From Polynucleobacter alcilacus (GTDB lineage: Bacteria > Pseudomonadota > Gammaproteobacteria > Burkholderiales > Burkholderiaceae), in NCBI RefSeq assembly GCF_018881545.1, contig NZ_JACVQD010000001.1:1890776-1954775 (forward strand): a stretch of DNA of 64,000 bases, read 5' to 3'. Within the stretch, counting starts at the first letter, position 1, and every line of letters begins with the position of its first letter. Position numbers and translations under genes: made by a program. Below are positions 30,863-39,761 of the stretch, piece after piece. A model generated the notes under the pieces. That model was not told the DNA's origin. It saw only the letters and a program-made list of their open reading frames with translations, and ran no database searches.

Positions 30863-31729
30863 TTAGCTAAGCAACCATTTCTTAATCGACTTATTGACGC
30901 ACATTGCATCTAAAGCAAGACCAAAAAACTCAGAACCATTGGTAACCATGCTTTCAATCGCTTCAACTTTACCTAGCTTAATGCCGCGTAAGTAGGTGGC
31001 TGCACGATAACGTAAGAAATGCTCAGTTTTGCCTTCTTCGTTTTCAGTGGAGCAAAGTTCTAAGCTGCCATAACGGGTTTCTGGGTTGATATTGAGTATG
31101 GCTAAGCCCAAGGCACCAATTAATTTATCTGGAACAGGGATTGGTACATAGGAGTAGAGAGAGATCAACATTTCTTCCTCGTCTACTTCAATGATGTGAT
31201 CAATATCCAGAACATCTTTCTCGGTTAGCTCAGTTTCGCCAGAGTCACCGCCACCAAAAGTCGATTCAAACTGTAGCATTGCAGTATTACTGCCTTTGGA
31301 GATCTCGATCATGTCGGGGTAGCCAAGCAAGCCTTTCCACCAATACATTAATGAGAAGGTGCACGGCTTGACTTCAACTAAACCTTTGTTGGTTGATTTA
31401 GCAAAGTACAGACCATGAAATTCGTCATCTTGTTCTAGACCATATTGATCCACCTTAGGGGACTTAGAGGAAGCCTTTTTAGATGCTACTTTCTTAGCGG
31501 CTTTCTTTGCAGCAGGTTTTTTGGGAGCCAGCTTTTTAGCTACCACTTTTTTTGGCACTTTTTTCTTTGCCGGCGCCTTCTTGGGAGCCGTTTTTTTCAC
31601 TACCTTTTTGGCTGTTTTTTTAACTACCACTTTCTTAGGGGTAACTTTCTTAGCAGCTTTCTTTGCAGGGGCTTTTTTTACCACCTTAGTAGCTACTTTC
31701 TTTTTTGCTGGAGACTTCTTTGTAGCCAT
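30863..31729 (-). CDS. Histone H1-like tail fused to a globular acidic domain
   Basis: 288 residues. Residues 1-92 are almost only Lys, Ala, Val, Pro and Thr in KKxxAKK-type repeats, like bacterial histone H1-like proteins that coat DNA. From about 93 a different, globular domain begins (DQYGLEQDDEFHGLYF), with an acidic middle (TELTEKDVLDIDHIIEVDEEE) and a C-terminal beta/alpha part (ETRYGSLELCSTEN, HFLRYRAATYLRGIKL). That layout loosely recalls YbjN-type folds, but this is not certain. Bacterial H1-like proteins usually lack such a domain. A role in nucleoid organisation or in tethering a sensor to DNA is inferred. The tail repeats make the antisense strand look like a Phe/Leu-rich frame. 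Confidence 0.75.
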   Translation of the reverse strand: MATKKSPAKKKVATKVVKKAPAKKAAKKVTPKKVVVKKTAKKVVKKTAPKKAPAKKKVPKKVVAKKLAPKKPAAKKAAKKVASKKASSKSPKVDQYGLEQDDEFHGLYFAKSTNKGLVEVKPCTFSLMYWWKGLLGYPDMIEISKGSNTAMLQFESTFGGGDSGETELTEKDVLDIDHIIEVDEEEMLISLYSYVPIPVPDKLIGALGLAILNINPETRYGSLELCSTENEEGKTEHFLRYRAATYLRGIKLGKVEAIESMVTNGSEFFGLALDAMCVNKSIKKWLLS

Positions 31730-31944
31730 GGTTCATTACCCTTCTTTTCGGTTTTATTGTGTTTAATACACCATTGATATTACTTCAGTTTCTGTAAGTA
31801 AATAACCAAGCTTGTATGGGGTTTCTCCTGCTAATTATCAGGGCAGGGCTTAAATATAAATAATTACTAAATCCATTGTCCTAAAGCGGGGGCATTGATA
31901 AACTAAAAAAGCAGTTTTATACAACCCTAACTTGAAGAGAATCT

Positions 31945-32160
31945 ATGTTCCCTGAATATCGTGAATTAATTACTAAGCTGAAAACTTCAGATCGTCACTT
32001 TTCTCATTTATTCGATAAACACAATCATTTGGACCAGAAAATTCAAAGAATGGAGGCTTTTACTGAACCCGGTACTCCGGAGGAAATTGAAACCTTAAAA
32101 AAGGAAAAATTGCTATTAAAGGACCAGATTTATGCCGTATTGAAAAAGGCGAGCAATTAA
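31945..32160 (+). CDS. YdcH/DUF465 family small protein
   Basis: 71 residues. The DUF465 signature is visible: HFSHLFDKHNHLDQKIQRME, with a charged helix-turn-helix hairpin and KKEKLLLKDQIYAVLKK at the end. The family is widespread in proteobacteria and its role is not settled. GAAGAGA lies 7 bases before the ATG. The 215-bp gap on the 5' side holds no clear feature. Confidence 0.88.
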   Translation: MFPEYRELITKLKTSDRHFSHLFDKHNHLDQKIQRMEAFTEPGTPEEIETLKKEKLLLKDQIYAVLKKASN

Positions 32161-32170
32161 GTCGGTATCT

Positions 32171-32515
32171 TTAGGCTTTCTTCAGGAAGCAGGCTTTCAG
32201 TAACATATTGCCTGCTTCTGTTTTGCAGTCCACCTCATGGTCGCCTGCGACCAAGCGAATCCCTTTAATCTTGCTGCCCACTTTTAATGTAGTGGAAGAG
32301 CCCTTCACTTTCAGATCCTTAATCAGGGTTACTGTGTCACCATCAGCCAATAGATTGCCGTTGGCATCTTTCACGATGAGGCCCACTTCTATTTCCTCGG
32401 CTGCTAAAGCCATTGGCCATTCATGACCACATTGCGCACAGACAAAGTTATCTGCATCAGGGTAGGTCATGTCTTCCTGACAAGCAGGGCATTTCGGTAG
32501 GCTATCTGTACTCAT
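32171..32515 (-). CDS. yjdM: YjdM (PhnA-like) zinc-ribbon protein
   Basis: 114 residues. A zinc ribbon is formed by Cys9/Cys12 and Cys26/Cys29 ([25 protein letters not shown]). The C-terminal PhnA domain contains [23 protein letters not shown]. The family was once called alkylphosphonate utilisation PhnA but has no shown role in phosphonate use. It converges on the DUF465 gene, 10 bp apart. Confidence 0.92.
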   Translation of the reverse strand: MSTDSLPKCPACQEDMTYPDADNFVCAQCGHEWPMALAAEEIEVGLIVKDANGNLLADGDTVTLIKDLKVKGSSTTLKVGSKIKGIRLVAGDHEVDCKTEAGNMLLKACFLKKA

Positions 32516-32558
32516 ACCGCCTATTTTAGTCTAGACCCCACCGCATACTTTGCTCCGA

Positions 32559-32566
32559 TATAGAAT
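32559..32566 (+). promoter_or_regulatory. -10-like box before the AsmA gene
   Basis: TATAGAAT ends 9 bases before the ATG at 32576 and no ribosome site is present. The yjdM start lies 60 bp away on the other strand. Confidence 0.35.
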
Positions 32567-32575
32567 GAATACATC

Positions 32576-34450
32576 ATGAGCAAACCCCTGAAAATCTTCT
32601 TCATGGTTCTTATCTCTATATTGGGTATAGGGGGCTTGATTTCTTGGTATGCCGTGTCATCGATCAATACGGGGGCACTAACAAAATTTTTGAGCTCTAC
32701 GGTAAAAGATGCTACGGGACGGGATTTGACGATTTCCGGTCCCGTAAGCCTCACTTTCTTCCCCTCGATTGGTTTAAAGGCTGAGCAAGTGAGTTTAAGT
32801 AATGCGCAATGGGCAAGCGATTCCCAGATGCTTAGCTTAAAACAAGTTGAGCTCGATATAAAGTTATTACCGCTCTTTGCAAAGCGTGTTGAAATTAGCA
32901 GCATTAGTGCCAATGGTCTAGTACTTCATTTGCAGTCCAATAAAGCGGGGCAAGATAACTGGGATTTAAGTCCACCAAGCATTGTTCCGAGTGGCCCAGC
33001 AGATTCAGTCAATGCAAAAAATAGCGGTAGTACAAATGCACTTACTTCAACTGCTGCTACTGCAAAAACTCCAAACACTGCAACTACAGACACTTCATCC
33101 GGTGAAAGTAATTTTGTGGCGATTACCTCCATTCATATGTCTGATGCACGGATTAGCTATCAAGGCGTGGGTAATGCTGTGCAATTGATTACAGTGCCTC
33201 AATTTTCATTAGAAGGTGGCGGCAGCAAAACAACTGTCTTATTGGATCTTCAATATGAAAACTATAAATTGGGCTTGAGGGGTAAGACCAGCGCATTACG
33301 TCAGGCCCTCATCGACTGGGATCAATCTCCGGTCAATATGAAACTCGACTTCAATCTCTCCTTAAACGGAAAAGCGTTGGACATCACTGGGCAGATTGAT
33401 AAAAACCCAAAGCAGTTACCGCAATTTGATCTTAAAATGAGTTCTAAATCATTTGATTTAATTCCATTGGCGGCGGCTGCCGCTGCCTCCGCCTCTACCA
33501 ATGCGAAGAAGCCAGTTACCCCCAAAAAGTCCGAAGCGAAGTATTTCTTTAGCGACCAGCCACTACCATTTGACTTGATCCCTGAGGCTAGCGGCAAAGT
33601 AACGATTAATATTGCCGAGTTAAACGTTCCAGATCAAGCCCCATTTAAAAATCTGCAGGCGAGCCTGCTGTTTAAAGGCGATATCCTTGAGCTGAATAGC
33701 ATGAGCTTTGATCTTGGCAAAGGTCAGGCTCAAGCTCAGGGTGTGATTTCTCAATTCAATAGCGCCAGCCCACTTCTTAGTATGAAGGGCATGGCTAAGG
33801 GATTTACGCTAGAGCAAATAATTGCCAGCACAAACTCCAATGCAAAAGTGAGTGGCGGCAATACACAGCTTGCATTTAACCTATCAGGTAGAGGTAAAAG
33901 TTTGCATCAGATGGCCGCCTCTTCAAACGGGGCGCTGCAGATCTCTATTAACAATGCCACTCTCGATTCTAAATTGCTCAATAAAGGCGGAGATTTTGTA
34001 ATCACGGTTTTAGATGCCGTCAATCCCATGCGCAAAAAGACTAACAATACAATTCTGGAATGTGCAGTTGCTTATTTACCGCTTACTAATGGCATGATTC
34101 CCTTAAAGAACTCCGTTGGTGTAGAAACCGATCGATTGGATGTTGCCCTATCGGGCAATGTGAATCTCAATACGGAAGTGATTAATATCAAGATCGATCC
34201 CCAAGAAAAATCAGGCATTACAACAGGCATTGATTTAGGCGGCTTAGTGCAGTTGGTAGGGACTCTACAAAACCCTCAAGTCGGAGTAAGTAAAGAGGGC
34301 GTTGTGAACAGCGCAGTCTCTATTGGACTAGGCTTTTTAACTGGTGGCATCAGTATTGCTGCTGAAAATGCAAAATCACCCGCATCCAAGAGGCAGTCCT
34401 GTACTGCAGCACTGCACTCTTGGACGAGTATTTATCCTGGATCGAATTAA
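32576..34450 (+). CDS. AsmA family protein
   Basis: 624 residues with an N-terminal membrane anchor (about 5-27), then an AsmA domain (TGRDLTISGPVSLTFFPSIGLKAEQVSLSN near 47-76). A low-complexity Ser/Thr/Ala segment lies near 140-176. The C-terminal half has the repeating beta-strand pattern typical of AsmA (GKGQAQAQGVI, GRGKSLHQMAASSNGAL, GLVQLVGTLQNPQVGV) and ends with a short Cys-containing tail. AsmA-like proteins span the periplasm and are implicated in phospholipid transport or outer-membrane assembly. It ends 13 bp from the convergent holin-like gene with no terminator between them. Confidence 0.9.
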   Translation: MSKPLKIFFMVLISILGIGGLISWYAVSSINTGALTKFLSSTVKDATGRDLTISGPVSLTFFPSIGLKAEQVSLSNAQWASDSQMLSLKQVELDIKLLPLFAKRVEISSISANGLVLHLQSNKAGQDNWDLSPPSIVPSGPADSVNAKNSGSTNALTSTAATAKTPNTATTDTSSGESNFVAITSIHMSDARISYQGVGNAVQLITVPQFSLEGGGSKTTVLLDLQYENYKLGLRGKTSALRQALIDWDQSPVNMKLDFNLSLNGKALDITGQIDKNPKQLPQFDLKMSSKSFDLIPLAAAAAASASTNAKKPVTPKKSEAKYFFSDQPLPFDLIPEASGKVTINIAELNVPDQAPFKNLQASLLFKGDILELNSMSFDLGKGQAQAQGVISQFNSASPLLSMKGMAKGFTLEQIIASTNSNAKVSGGNTQLAFNLSGRGKSLHQMAASSNGALQISINNATLDSKLLNKGGDFVITVLDAVNPMRKKTNNTILECAVAYLPLTNGMIPLKNSVGVETDRLDVALSGNVNLNTEVINIKIDPQEKSGITTGIDLGGLVQLVGTLQNPQVGVSKEGVVNSAVSIGLGFLTGGISIAAENAKSPASKRQSCTAALHSWTSIYPGSN

Positions 34451-34463
34451 TCCAGAAGTTGTA

Positions 34464-34811
34464 TTAGAAAACCAAGCCGCTGATAAAGAGGCTGAATAAA
34501 GAAATAAAGATACTGGCAAAAAGTGCAGTCCAGAAGCTAGAGATTGTAAATCCGCTCACTACTGCAGATACCAGCATTAGCACTAAGGCATTGACTACTA
34601 GCAAAAATAGACCCATGGTGAGGACCGTGAGTGGTAGCGTAAAGAGCACCAACAGCGGCTTAACAATGGCGTTAGCAAAGCCTAGGACGAGAGCAGCAAT
34701 AATCAGTGAGCTACCATCTGCAAAGCGTAAGCCACTAAAAATATAGCTAGCTACCCAAAGAGATAAAGAAGTTAAGCCCCACTGGACCAGAAATAGCGTT
34801 AAGTTACCCAT
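34464..34811 (-). CDS. Phage-holin superfamily IV (YvlD-like) membrane protein
   Basis: 115 residues, four membrane helices (about 7-27, 35-52, 58-82, 92-114). The segment FANAIVKPLLVLFTLPLTVLT is typical of the family labelled mycobacterial 4-TM phage holin. These are ordinary chromosomal membrane proteins of unknown role; nothing phage-like surrounds it. Confidence 0.88.
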   Translation of the reverse strand: MGNLTLFLVQWGLTSLSLWVASYIFSGLRFADGSSLIIAALVLGFANAIVKPLLVLFTLPLTVLTMGLFLLVVNALVLMLVSAVVSGFTISSFWTALFASIFISLFSLFISGLVF

Positions 34812-34870
34812 AGTTGTCTTTCTATTGAGGTTGTAGAAAACGGCACTTACAGCACAATCTTAGCAGTGGT

Positions 34871-35071
34871 TTAGTAATGGGGCGGAATATCATCTTTGAG
34901 GCTCCCACTACCAGTGCCTGCACTACTGGCTTGCTCTTTAATGTCCTTTAGCTCCCGGTACAGAAACTCAATTTGTTGCTGTTGCTTATAGACGGTCTCA
35001 TTGAGTGTTTCGATCAGGTCCTCGGTAAAGCTCAACTTGATTTCGAGATTAGTAATTCGGTCATCGGTCAT
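34871..35071 (-). CDS. slyX: SlyX family protein
   Basis: 66 residues from the ATG at 35071, chosen for AAGGAGA eight bases upstream and the canonical SlyX start MTDDRITNLEIKLSF. A longer frame begins at 35197 but would overlap the next gene. The protein is a coiled coil (NLEIKLSFTEDLIETLNETV) and ends in PPHY, a SlyX hallmark. Its role is unknown. It follows the DUF1653-like gene by 13 bp. Confidence 0.9.
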   Translation of the reverse strand: MTDDRITNLEIKLSFTEDLIETLNETVYKQQQQIEFLYRELKDIKEQASSAGTGSGSLKDDIPPHY

Positions 35072-35084
35072 ATTGCCATCTCCT

Positions 35085-35306
35085 TCAGGGTGCAATGAGT
35101 TCAAAGCGCCCATCTTCCATTTCCGCTTTTGGTCTAATCCAAAAGTCATTTGACTGCATGGATTCGTAAACATAGGCAGGTTCGAGCGTAGCTTCAATAT
35201 TGGCTAGCAACAGCACTTTATAAAAACCACCCGTCTTGATGTGTTTCAGTTTGCTGCCTGGTTTAAATAGGCCATCATCAGGATCCGCCATTTTATTTTT
35301 AGTCAT
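35085..35306 (-). CDS. DUF1653-like small protein
   Basis: 73 residues. The layout resembles DUF1653 (short SH3-like fold): FKPGSKLKHIKTGGFYKVLLL, then AYVYESMQSNDFWIRP. A second Met (residue 6) is an alternative start. It probably shares a transcript with slyX. Role unknown; the family call is moderate. Confidence 0.6.
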   Translation of the reverse strand: MTKNKMADPDDGLFKPGSKLKHIKTGGFYKVLLLANIEATLEPAYVYESMQSNDFWIRPKAEMEDGRFELIAP

Positions 35307-35422
35307 GTCAACGATGCACTTTCTCAGTATGGTCTTGTGATGGTAAATCCCATCCCGAACTCCATTCTAGATATATCCCCGATTCCTTACAGATTTACTG
35401 CGGGCAATACCTTGCGTAATTC

Positions 35423-35830
35423 TTAGACTGTGTAGTCAACGGTAATCCGTATTCCTTCTTTGGCCGCCTTATTGGCAAGCTTTAATAGGGCATTGTCTTT
35501 ACTAATGAGGGTGCAGGGCTTTGCGGTAAAGGCTAGATCCAGGAAGACTTGATCATCAGCATCGTGACATTGCCAGGGGGCAGATAAGAGGTTTTGATCT
35601 TCTAATACTCTGGCAAGTAAGCGCCACTCTGCAAGAATTGTTTCTTGAGCGTCCGTCTCTAAAGAAAACAGGGGGCGGGAAATCACGTCAGTAAATTCCT
35701 CGAGTGTTTTTGGGCTTGCTAGGGCATCAATTTGGCGGCTAAGTAGTGCTGCTTTTAAATGAATTGCTCTGAAATCGTTAAACACAAATAGATCTAGCAA
35801 GACATTAGTATCAAAAACAAAGACTTTCAT
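35423..35830 (-). CDS. PIN-domain protein (COG1569-type putative toxin)
   Basis: 135 residues. PIN-domain acidic positions are seen in VFVFDTNVLLDLFVFND (Asp7), LEEFTDVISRP, and CHDADDQVFLDLA, and SKDNALLKLA closes the site. It belongs to the group annotated as putative toxin-antitoxin component of the PIN family. No antitoxin gene lies beside it: upstream is yaeQ, downstream is a 116-bp gap. It may be an orphan nuclease or have another role. It lies 14 bp after yaeQ on the same strand. Confidence 0.82.
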   Translation of the reverse strand: MKVFVFDTNVLLDLFVFNDFRAIHLKAALLSRQIDALASPKTLEEFTDVISRPLFSLETDAQETILAEWRLLARVLEDQNLLSAPWQCHDADDQVFLDLAFTAKPCTLISKDNALLKLANKAAKEGIRITVDYTV

Positions 35831-35844
35831 TTTTTACCAAGGAA

Positions 35845-36393
35845 TTACGCTTGATTGCTACGCCATACTTCAGGTGTAATCGTCACTTGCCCTTGTTCAG
35901 AGGAGACGTAAGCTTCACCATCTTGGACGTTGACATGGAGCACCATACTGCGTTCAACTAGTTTATTGAGTTCTGCTGCTTGATCTGCTGGAATTGCAAT
36001 CACCTGCAGGTTACGCGCACGCGTTAGTTTATTGGCAATCCCATCCCACCAAATTTTGCTTGTATGGCCACCATAGCAATACACAATCACCTGATCTGAT
36101 CTACCGCAGGCTTTAAGAATACGACGCTCGTCGGGTTGGCCGATTTCAATCCATAACTTGATCGCATCAGTGAGGTCCTTGATCCAAAGATCCGGTTCAT
36201 CAGTATCACTCAAGCCTTTAGTGAAGACCAAATCTTCGTTGGCTTGTAGGGCAAAAGCAATGATTCGGATCATCATCCGCTCTTCTGTTTCCGAAGGGTG
36301 CTTAGCAATAGTGAGGGAGTGGCTGCCGTAGTAGTGGCGGTCAGAGTCTGCGACGTGAAGGTCGGCTTTGTGGATAGTTGCGCGTAGAGCCAT
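35845..36393 (-). CDS. yaeQ: YaeQ family protein
   Basis: 182 residues, usual length for YaeQ, a PD-(D/E)xK-fold protein of unclear function. Family features include MALRATIHKADLHVADSDRHYY, the acidic SDTDEPDLW and WIEIGQPDERRILKACGRS, and WDGIANKLTRARNLQV. It heads the short yaeQ-PIN pair. Confidence 0.93.
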   Translation of the reverse strand: MALRATIHKADLHVADSDRHYYGSHSLTIAKHPSETEERMMIRIIAFALQANEDLVFTKGLSDTDEPDLWIKDLTDAIKLWIEIGQPDERRILKACGRSDQVIVYCYGGHTSKIWWDGIANKLTRARNLQVIAIPADQAAELNKLVERSMVLHVNVQDGEAYVSSEQGQVTITPEVWRSNQA

Positions 36394-36516
36394 GCCGCAT
36401 TATCGCCTTTATAGCCCTCGGATGATGACTAGCCAGCCCTAAGCAGTATTATTTAAGCTTAGAAGCTCCCCAGAAGAGATGAGGAGGCTTCAAATTACTG
36501 TGTATCGTAGAGTCCC

Positions 36517-38136
36517 ATGATCCGTATCACCGAACTGCGTTTACCTATCGACCATGCTCCAGAAGCTTTGGAAGCAGCGATTTTGAAGCGTCTGAAGATA
36601 CCTCCTCAAGACTTAATCCAGTTTGAGATCTTCAAGCGCAGTTACGATGCCAGAAAAAACGTAGTATTGTCATTTATCTACACAGTAGATCTGTCTGCTA
36701 AAAATGAAGAGAGTCTGCTAAAGCAATTTGACGGCGATATCCATATCAGACTATCGCCAGATACGAGCTACCATTTTGTAGCCAAAGCACCTGAGTCGAT
36801 TGAGGCTGGTAAGGCATTGCGCCCTGTGGTGATCGGGTTTGGTCCTTGTGGAATATTTGCAGCGCTCGTTTTGGCGCAAATGGGCTTTAAACCCATCGTC
36901 CTTGAGCGTGGTAAAAAAGTTCGCGAACGTACCCAAGATACGTGGGGCTTATGGCGTAAAAATATTCTGAATCCGGAATCGAATGTGCAATTTGGTGAGG
37001 GTGGGGCAGGGACATTTTCAGATGGTAAGTTATATAGCCAAATTAAAGATCCTAAGTTTTACGGTCGCAAAGTCATTCATGAATTTGTAAAAGCGGGTGC
37101 CCCCGAGGAAATTGTTTATGTTGCTAAGCCTCATATTGGAACCTTCCGTTTAGTTGGCGTGGTGGAGAAGATGCGGCAAGAGATTATTGATCTCGGTGGT
37201 GAAATTCGCTTTAATCAAAAAGTCATTGGCTTTGATATTCAGGAGGAGCAAATTGCTGGTGTCAAGATTGAAGGCCACGATGACTTACCTGCAAGCCATG
37301 TCATTCTTGCTCTGGGCCATAGTGCGCGGGATACCTTTGAGGATTTGCATGCTGCTGGCGTATTCATGGAGGCTAAGCCTTTCTCGGTAGGATTTCGTAT
37401 TGAACATCCTCAGTCACTCATTGATAAAGCGCGTCTTGGTCCGCACGCAGGAAATGAACTGATTGGAGCCGCGGATTACAAATTGGTTCACCACGCCAAG
37501 AATGGGCGCTCTGTTTATAGTTTTTGCATGTGCCCTGGTGGTACGGTGGTAGCTGCTGCATCAGAACCCAAGCGCCTTGTCACTAATGGCATGAGTCAGT
37601 ATTCTCGTAATGAACGTAATGCAAATGCAGGTATTGTCGTGGGCATTACTCCAGAGGATTATCCAGGCGGTCCGCTAGCGGGTATCGAATTTCAGCGCGC
37701 GATTGAATCCAAAGCCTTTGAGCTTGGTGGCGGCACTTATGAAGCCCCTGGGCAGTTAGTAGGTGATTTTTTAGAAGGAAAGCCTTCAACCGAGTTCGGC
37801 AGTGTGCAACCTTCGTACAAGCCAGGGGTGCACTTAACGGATTTGGCGGAGTGTTTGCCCGCTTATGCAATAGAAGCCATACGTGAGGCCTTACCTGCCT
37901 TTGAAAAGCAAATCGAAGGGTTTTCAATGAAGGATGCTGTTTTAACCGGAGTAGAAACCAGAACCTCCTCACCTTTGCGCATTACGAGAGGGGCTAACTT
38001 TCAGAGTTTGAACATTAAAGGCCTTTATCCTGCTGGTGAAGGTGCTGGCTATGCTGGTGGAATTTTGTCGGCTGGCGTTGATGGGATTAAAGTAGCCGAA
38101 GCACTTGCATTAGATTACCTCTCTTCACAGCCTTGA
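36517..38136 (+). CDS. NAD(P)/FAD-dependent oxidoreductase (COG2509 type)
   Basis: 539 residues. A short N-terminal domain (1-90, RITELRLPIDHAPEALEAAI) precedes the dinucleotide-binding fold (PVVIGFGPCGIFAALVLAQM near 103-122), followed by LERGKKVRERTQDTW and FGEGGAGTFSDGKLYS. The C-terminal FAD motif LYPAGEGAGYAGGILSAGVDG is near 505-525. This is the large uncharacterised flavoprotein dehydrogenase family COG2509, whose substrate is not known. The stop overlaps a possible hemN TTG, and the ATG start of hemN is 20 bp on, so they probably share a transcript. Confidence 0.88.
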   Translation: MIRITELRLPIDHAPEALEAAILKRLKIPPQDLIQFEIFKRSYDARKNVVLSFIYTVDLSAKNEESLLKQFDGDIHIRLSPDTSYHFVAKAPESIEAGKALRPVVIGFGPCGIFAALVLAQMGFKPIVLERGKKVRERTQDTWGLWRKNILNPESNVQFGEGGAGTFSDGKLYSQIKDPKFYGRKVIHEFVKAGAPEEIVYVAKPHIGTFRLVGVVEKMRQEIIDLGGEIRFNQKVIGFDIQEEQIAGVKIEGHDDLPASHVILALGHSARDTFEDLHAAGVFMEAKPFSVGFRIEHPQSLIDKARLGPHAGNELIGAADYKLVHHAKNGRSVYSFCMCPGGTVVAAASEPKRLVTNGMSQYSRNERNANAGIVVGITPEDYPGGPLAGIEFQRAIESKAFELGGGTYEAPGQLVGDFLEGKPSTEFGSVQPSYKPGVHLTDLAECLPAYAIEAIREALPAFEKQIEGFSMKDAVLTGVETRTSSPLRITRGANFQSLNIKGLYPAGEGAGYAGGILSAGVDGIKVAEALALDYLSSQP

Positions 38137-38156
38137 TAACAATTGACGAACCCTTT

Positions 38157-39572
38157 ATGAACTCTGTGGTAACTCCTAGTCCAACAGACGAAAAAGAAGT
38201 TTTATTTCATCCTGAATTATTGAAAAAGTTCGATATCAATGGACCCAGATATACCTCTTATCCAAGCGCTGACCGTTTTGATGCAGCGTTTTCAGAAGCT
38301 GACTACCTCGGTGCATTAAAACGGGTTGCCAAAGCAAACGAGCCCCTATCCCTCTATTTTCATCTACCGTTTTGCCCTAATATTTGTTATTACTGCGGAT
38401 GTAACAAGATCATTACAAAAGACCACGGCCGCAGTGCAAAGTACATCAAGTACCTAGCGAAAGAAATGGCAATGGTCACCTCAGCTATGGGGGCGCAGAA
38501 AAAGATTCCAATCACTCAGTTGCACTGGGGTGGTGGAACTCCAACCTTTCTGTCTCATGAAGAAATGATTGAGTTGATGCATTTCACACGAGAACATTTT
38601 GAGTTATTGCCTGGAGGTGAATACTCTATCGAGATTGATCCGCGGCGCGTGACCGAGAAAGATATTGCGCTCTTGGCAGAATTGGGCTTTAACCGGATTA
38701 GTCTTGGTGTTCAAGACTTCAATCTTGCCGTACAAGAGGCAGTTCATCGAGTGCAGACAATTGAAGAGACTCAGGCTGTGATGGACTGGTCAAGAAAATA
38801 TGGCTTTAAGTCGAGAAGCGTCGATTTGATTTATGGTTTACCGAAGCAAACTCCTGAGACTTTCAAAGAAACGGTTGATGCCGTTTTAACCATGAATCCT
38901 GATCGTCTTTCTGTGTACAACTATGCTCACTTACCTCATATCTTTAAGCCGCAGCGACGCATCTTAGAAGCAGATCTCCCGGTTGGAGCTGATAAGTTAG
39001 ATATTCTCTCCAATACTATTACTCGTTTAGGTGAGGCGGATTATGTCTTCATTGGTATGGATCATTTTGCAAAACCGGATGATGAGTTGGCCATTGCACA
39101 AAAAGAAGGAAAGCTACATCGCAATTTCCAAGGCTACTCAACTCAAGCAGAATGCGATCTCTTGGCTTTTGGAATCTCCTCCATCGGCAAGGTAGATGAT
39201 TGTTACTCGCAAAATATTCGTACCCTAGATGAGTATTACGAAGCTCTAGATCAGGGGCATTTACCAGTGCTCAGAGGTTTGCAATTAAATCCCGATGATT
39301 TATTGCGCCGTGAATTAATTGGTGAGTTGATGTGCCAATTTGCCCTCAATACCGAATTATTTGCAAATGCGCATCACATTGATTTTTCTAGCTATTTCAA
39401 AGTGGAGCTAGAGGAACTCAAAGATCTCGAGGATGCCGGCTTGTTGGAATGGCAGGGGGTCAATATGCAAGTACCAATCAAGGGCAGACTGCTGGCTAGA
39501 CGGGTAGCAATGACCTTCGATAGACATCTGAGAGAGTCGCAGGCTAAAGGAACGTATTCTAAGGTTTTGTAG
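38157..39572 (+). CDS. hemN: Oxygen-independent coproporphyrinogen III oxidase
   Basis: 471 residues from the ATG at 38157; a TTG at 38133 is an alternative, but HemN proteins need only about 20 residues before the conserved GPRYTSYPSADRF. The radical-SAM cluster motif FCPNICYYCGCNK (CxxxCxxCxC) lies near 71-83. The protein contains QLHWGGGTPTFLS and EIDPRRVT, typical of HemN. It decarboxylates coproporphyrinogen III without oxygen in haem synthesis. It precedes a gene with two FNR boxes, consistent with low-oxygen physiology, although no FNR box is seen before hemN itself. Confidence 0.96.
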   Translation: MNSVVTPSPTDEKEVLFHPELLKKFDINGPRYTSYPSADRFDAAFSEADYLGALKRVAKANEPLSLYFHLPFCPNICYYCGCNKIITKDHGRSAKYIKYLAKEMAMVTSAMGAQKKIPITQLHWGGGTPTFLSHEEMIELMHFTREHFELLPGGEYSIEIDPRRVTEKDIALLAELGFNRISLGVQDFNLAVQEAVHRVQTIEETQAVMDWSRKYGFKSRSVDLIYGLPKQTPETFKETVDAVLTMNPDRLSVYNYAHLPHIFKPQRRILEADLPVGADKLDILSNTITRLGEADYVFIGMDHFAKPDDELAIAQKEGKLHRNFQGYSTQAECDLLAFGISSIGKVDDCYSQNIRTLDEYYEALDQGHLPVLRGLQLNPDDLLRRELIGELMCQFALNTELFANAHHIDFSSYFKVELEELKDLEDAGLLEWQGVNMQVPIKGRLLARRVAMTFDRHLRESQAKGTYSKVL

Positions 39573-39612
39573 GTAGATTGCAGGATCGGAATGAGGGTTA
39601 ATCTGAGTCCTT

Positions 39613-39626
39613 TTGATCTACATCAA
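39613..39626 (+). promoter_or_regulatory. FNR-type box 1
   Basis: TTGATCTACATCAA matches the FNR/Anr consensus TTGAT-N4-ATCAA exactly. It lies 72 bp upstream of box 2 and 136 bp before the OmpW-like start. Confidence 0.8.
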
Positions 39627-39684
39627 GTAAGCAACTAAACACTGTTGCTTTTAAGCAAAAATACAAATTACAAGCGCATTCAAT

Positions 39685-39698
39685 TTGATTTGTATCAA
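39685..39698 (+). promoter_or_regulatory. FNR-type box 2
   Basis: TTGATTTGTATCAA matches TTGAT-N4-ATCAA exactly and the symmetry extends to 8-bp arms (AATTTGAT/ATCAAATT). A site centred here would put a class II start near 39733, with GAAAAT (39721-39726) as -10, about 29 bases before the ATG at 39762. Confidence 0.85.
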
Positions 39699-39761
39699 AT
39701 TGCCCGCTCCTCATCAATTCGAAAATGAACTCATCAAATTGATCATCAAGAGGAAATCATC

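Noticed and set aside
31445..31777. Phe/Leu-rich frames on the plus strand
   Set aside because: They are the antisense of the Lys/Ala-rich histone-like tail; the low-complexity codons on the minus strand create long open frames with no ribosome site or homology.
34464..34811. Holin-like gene as a sign of a prophage
   Set aside because: The family is a common chromosomal membrane protein; there is no integrase, lysin or structural phage gene around it.
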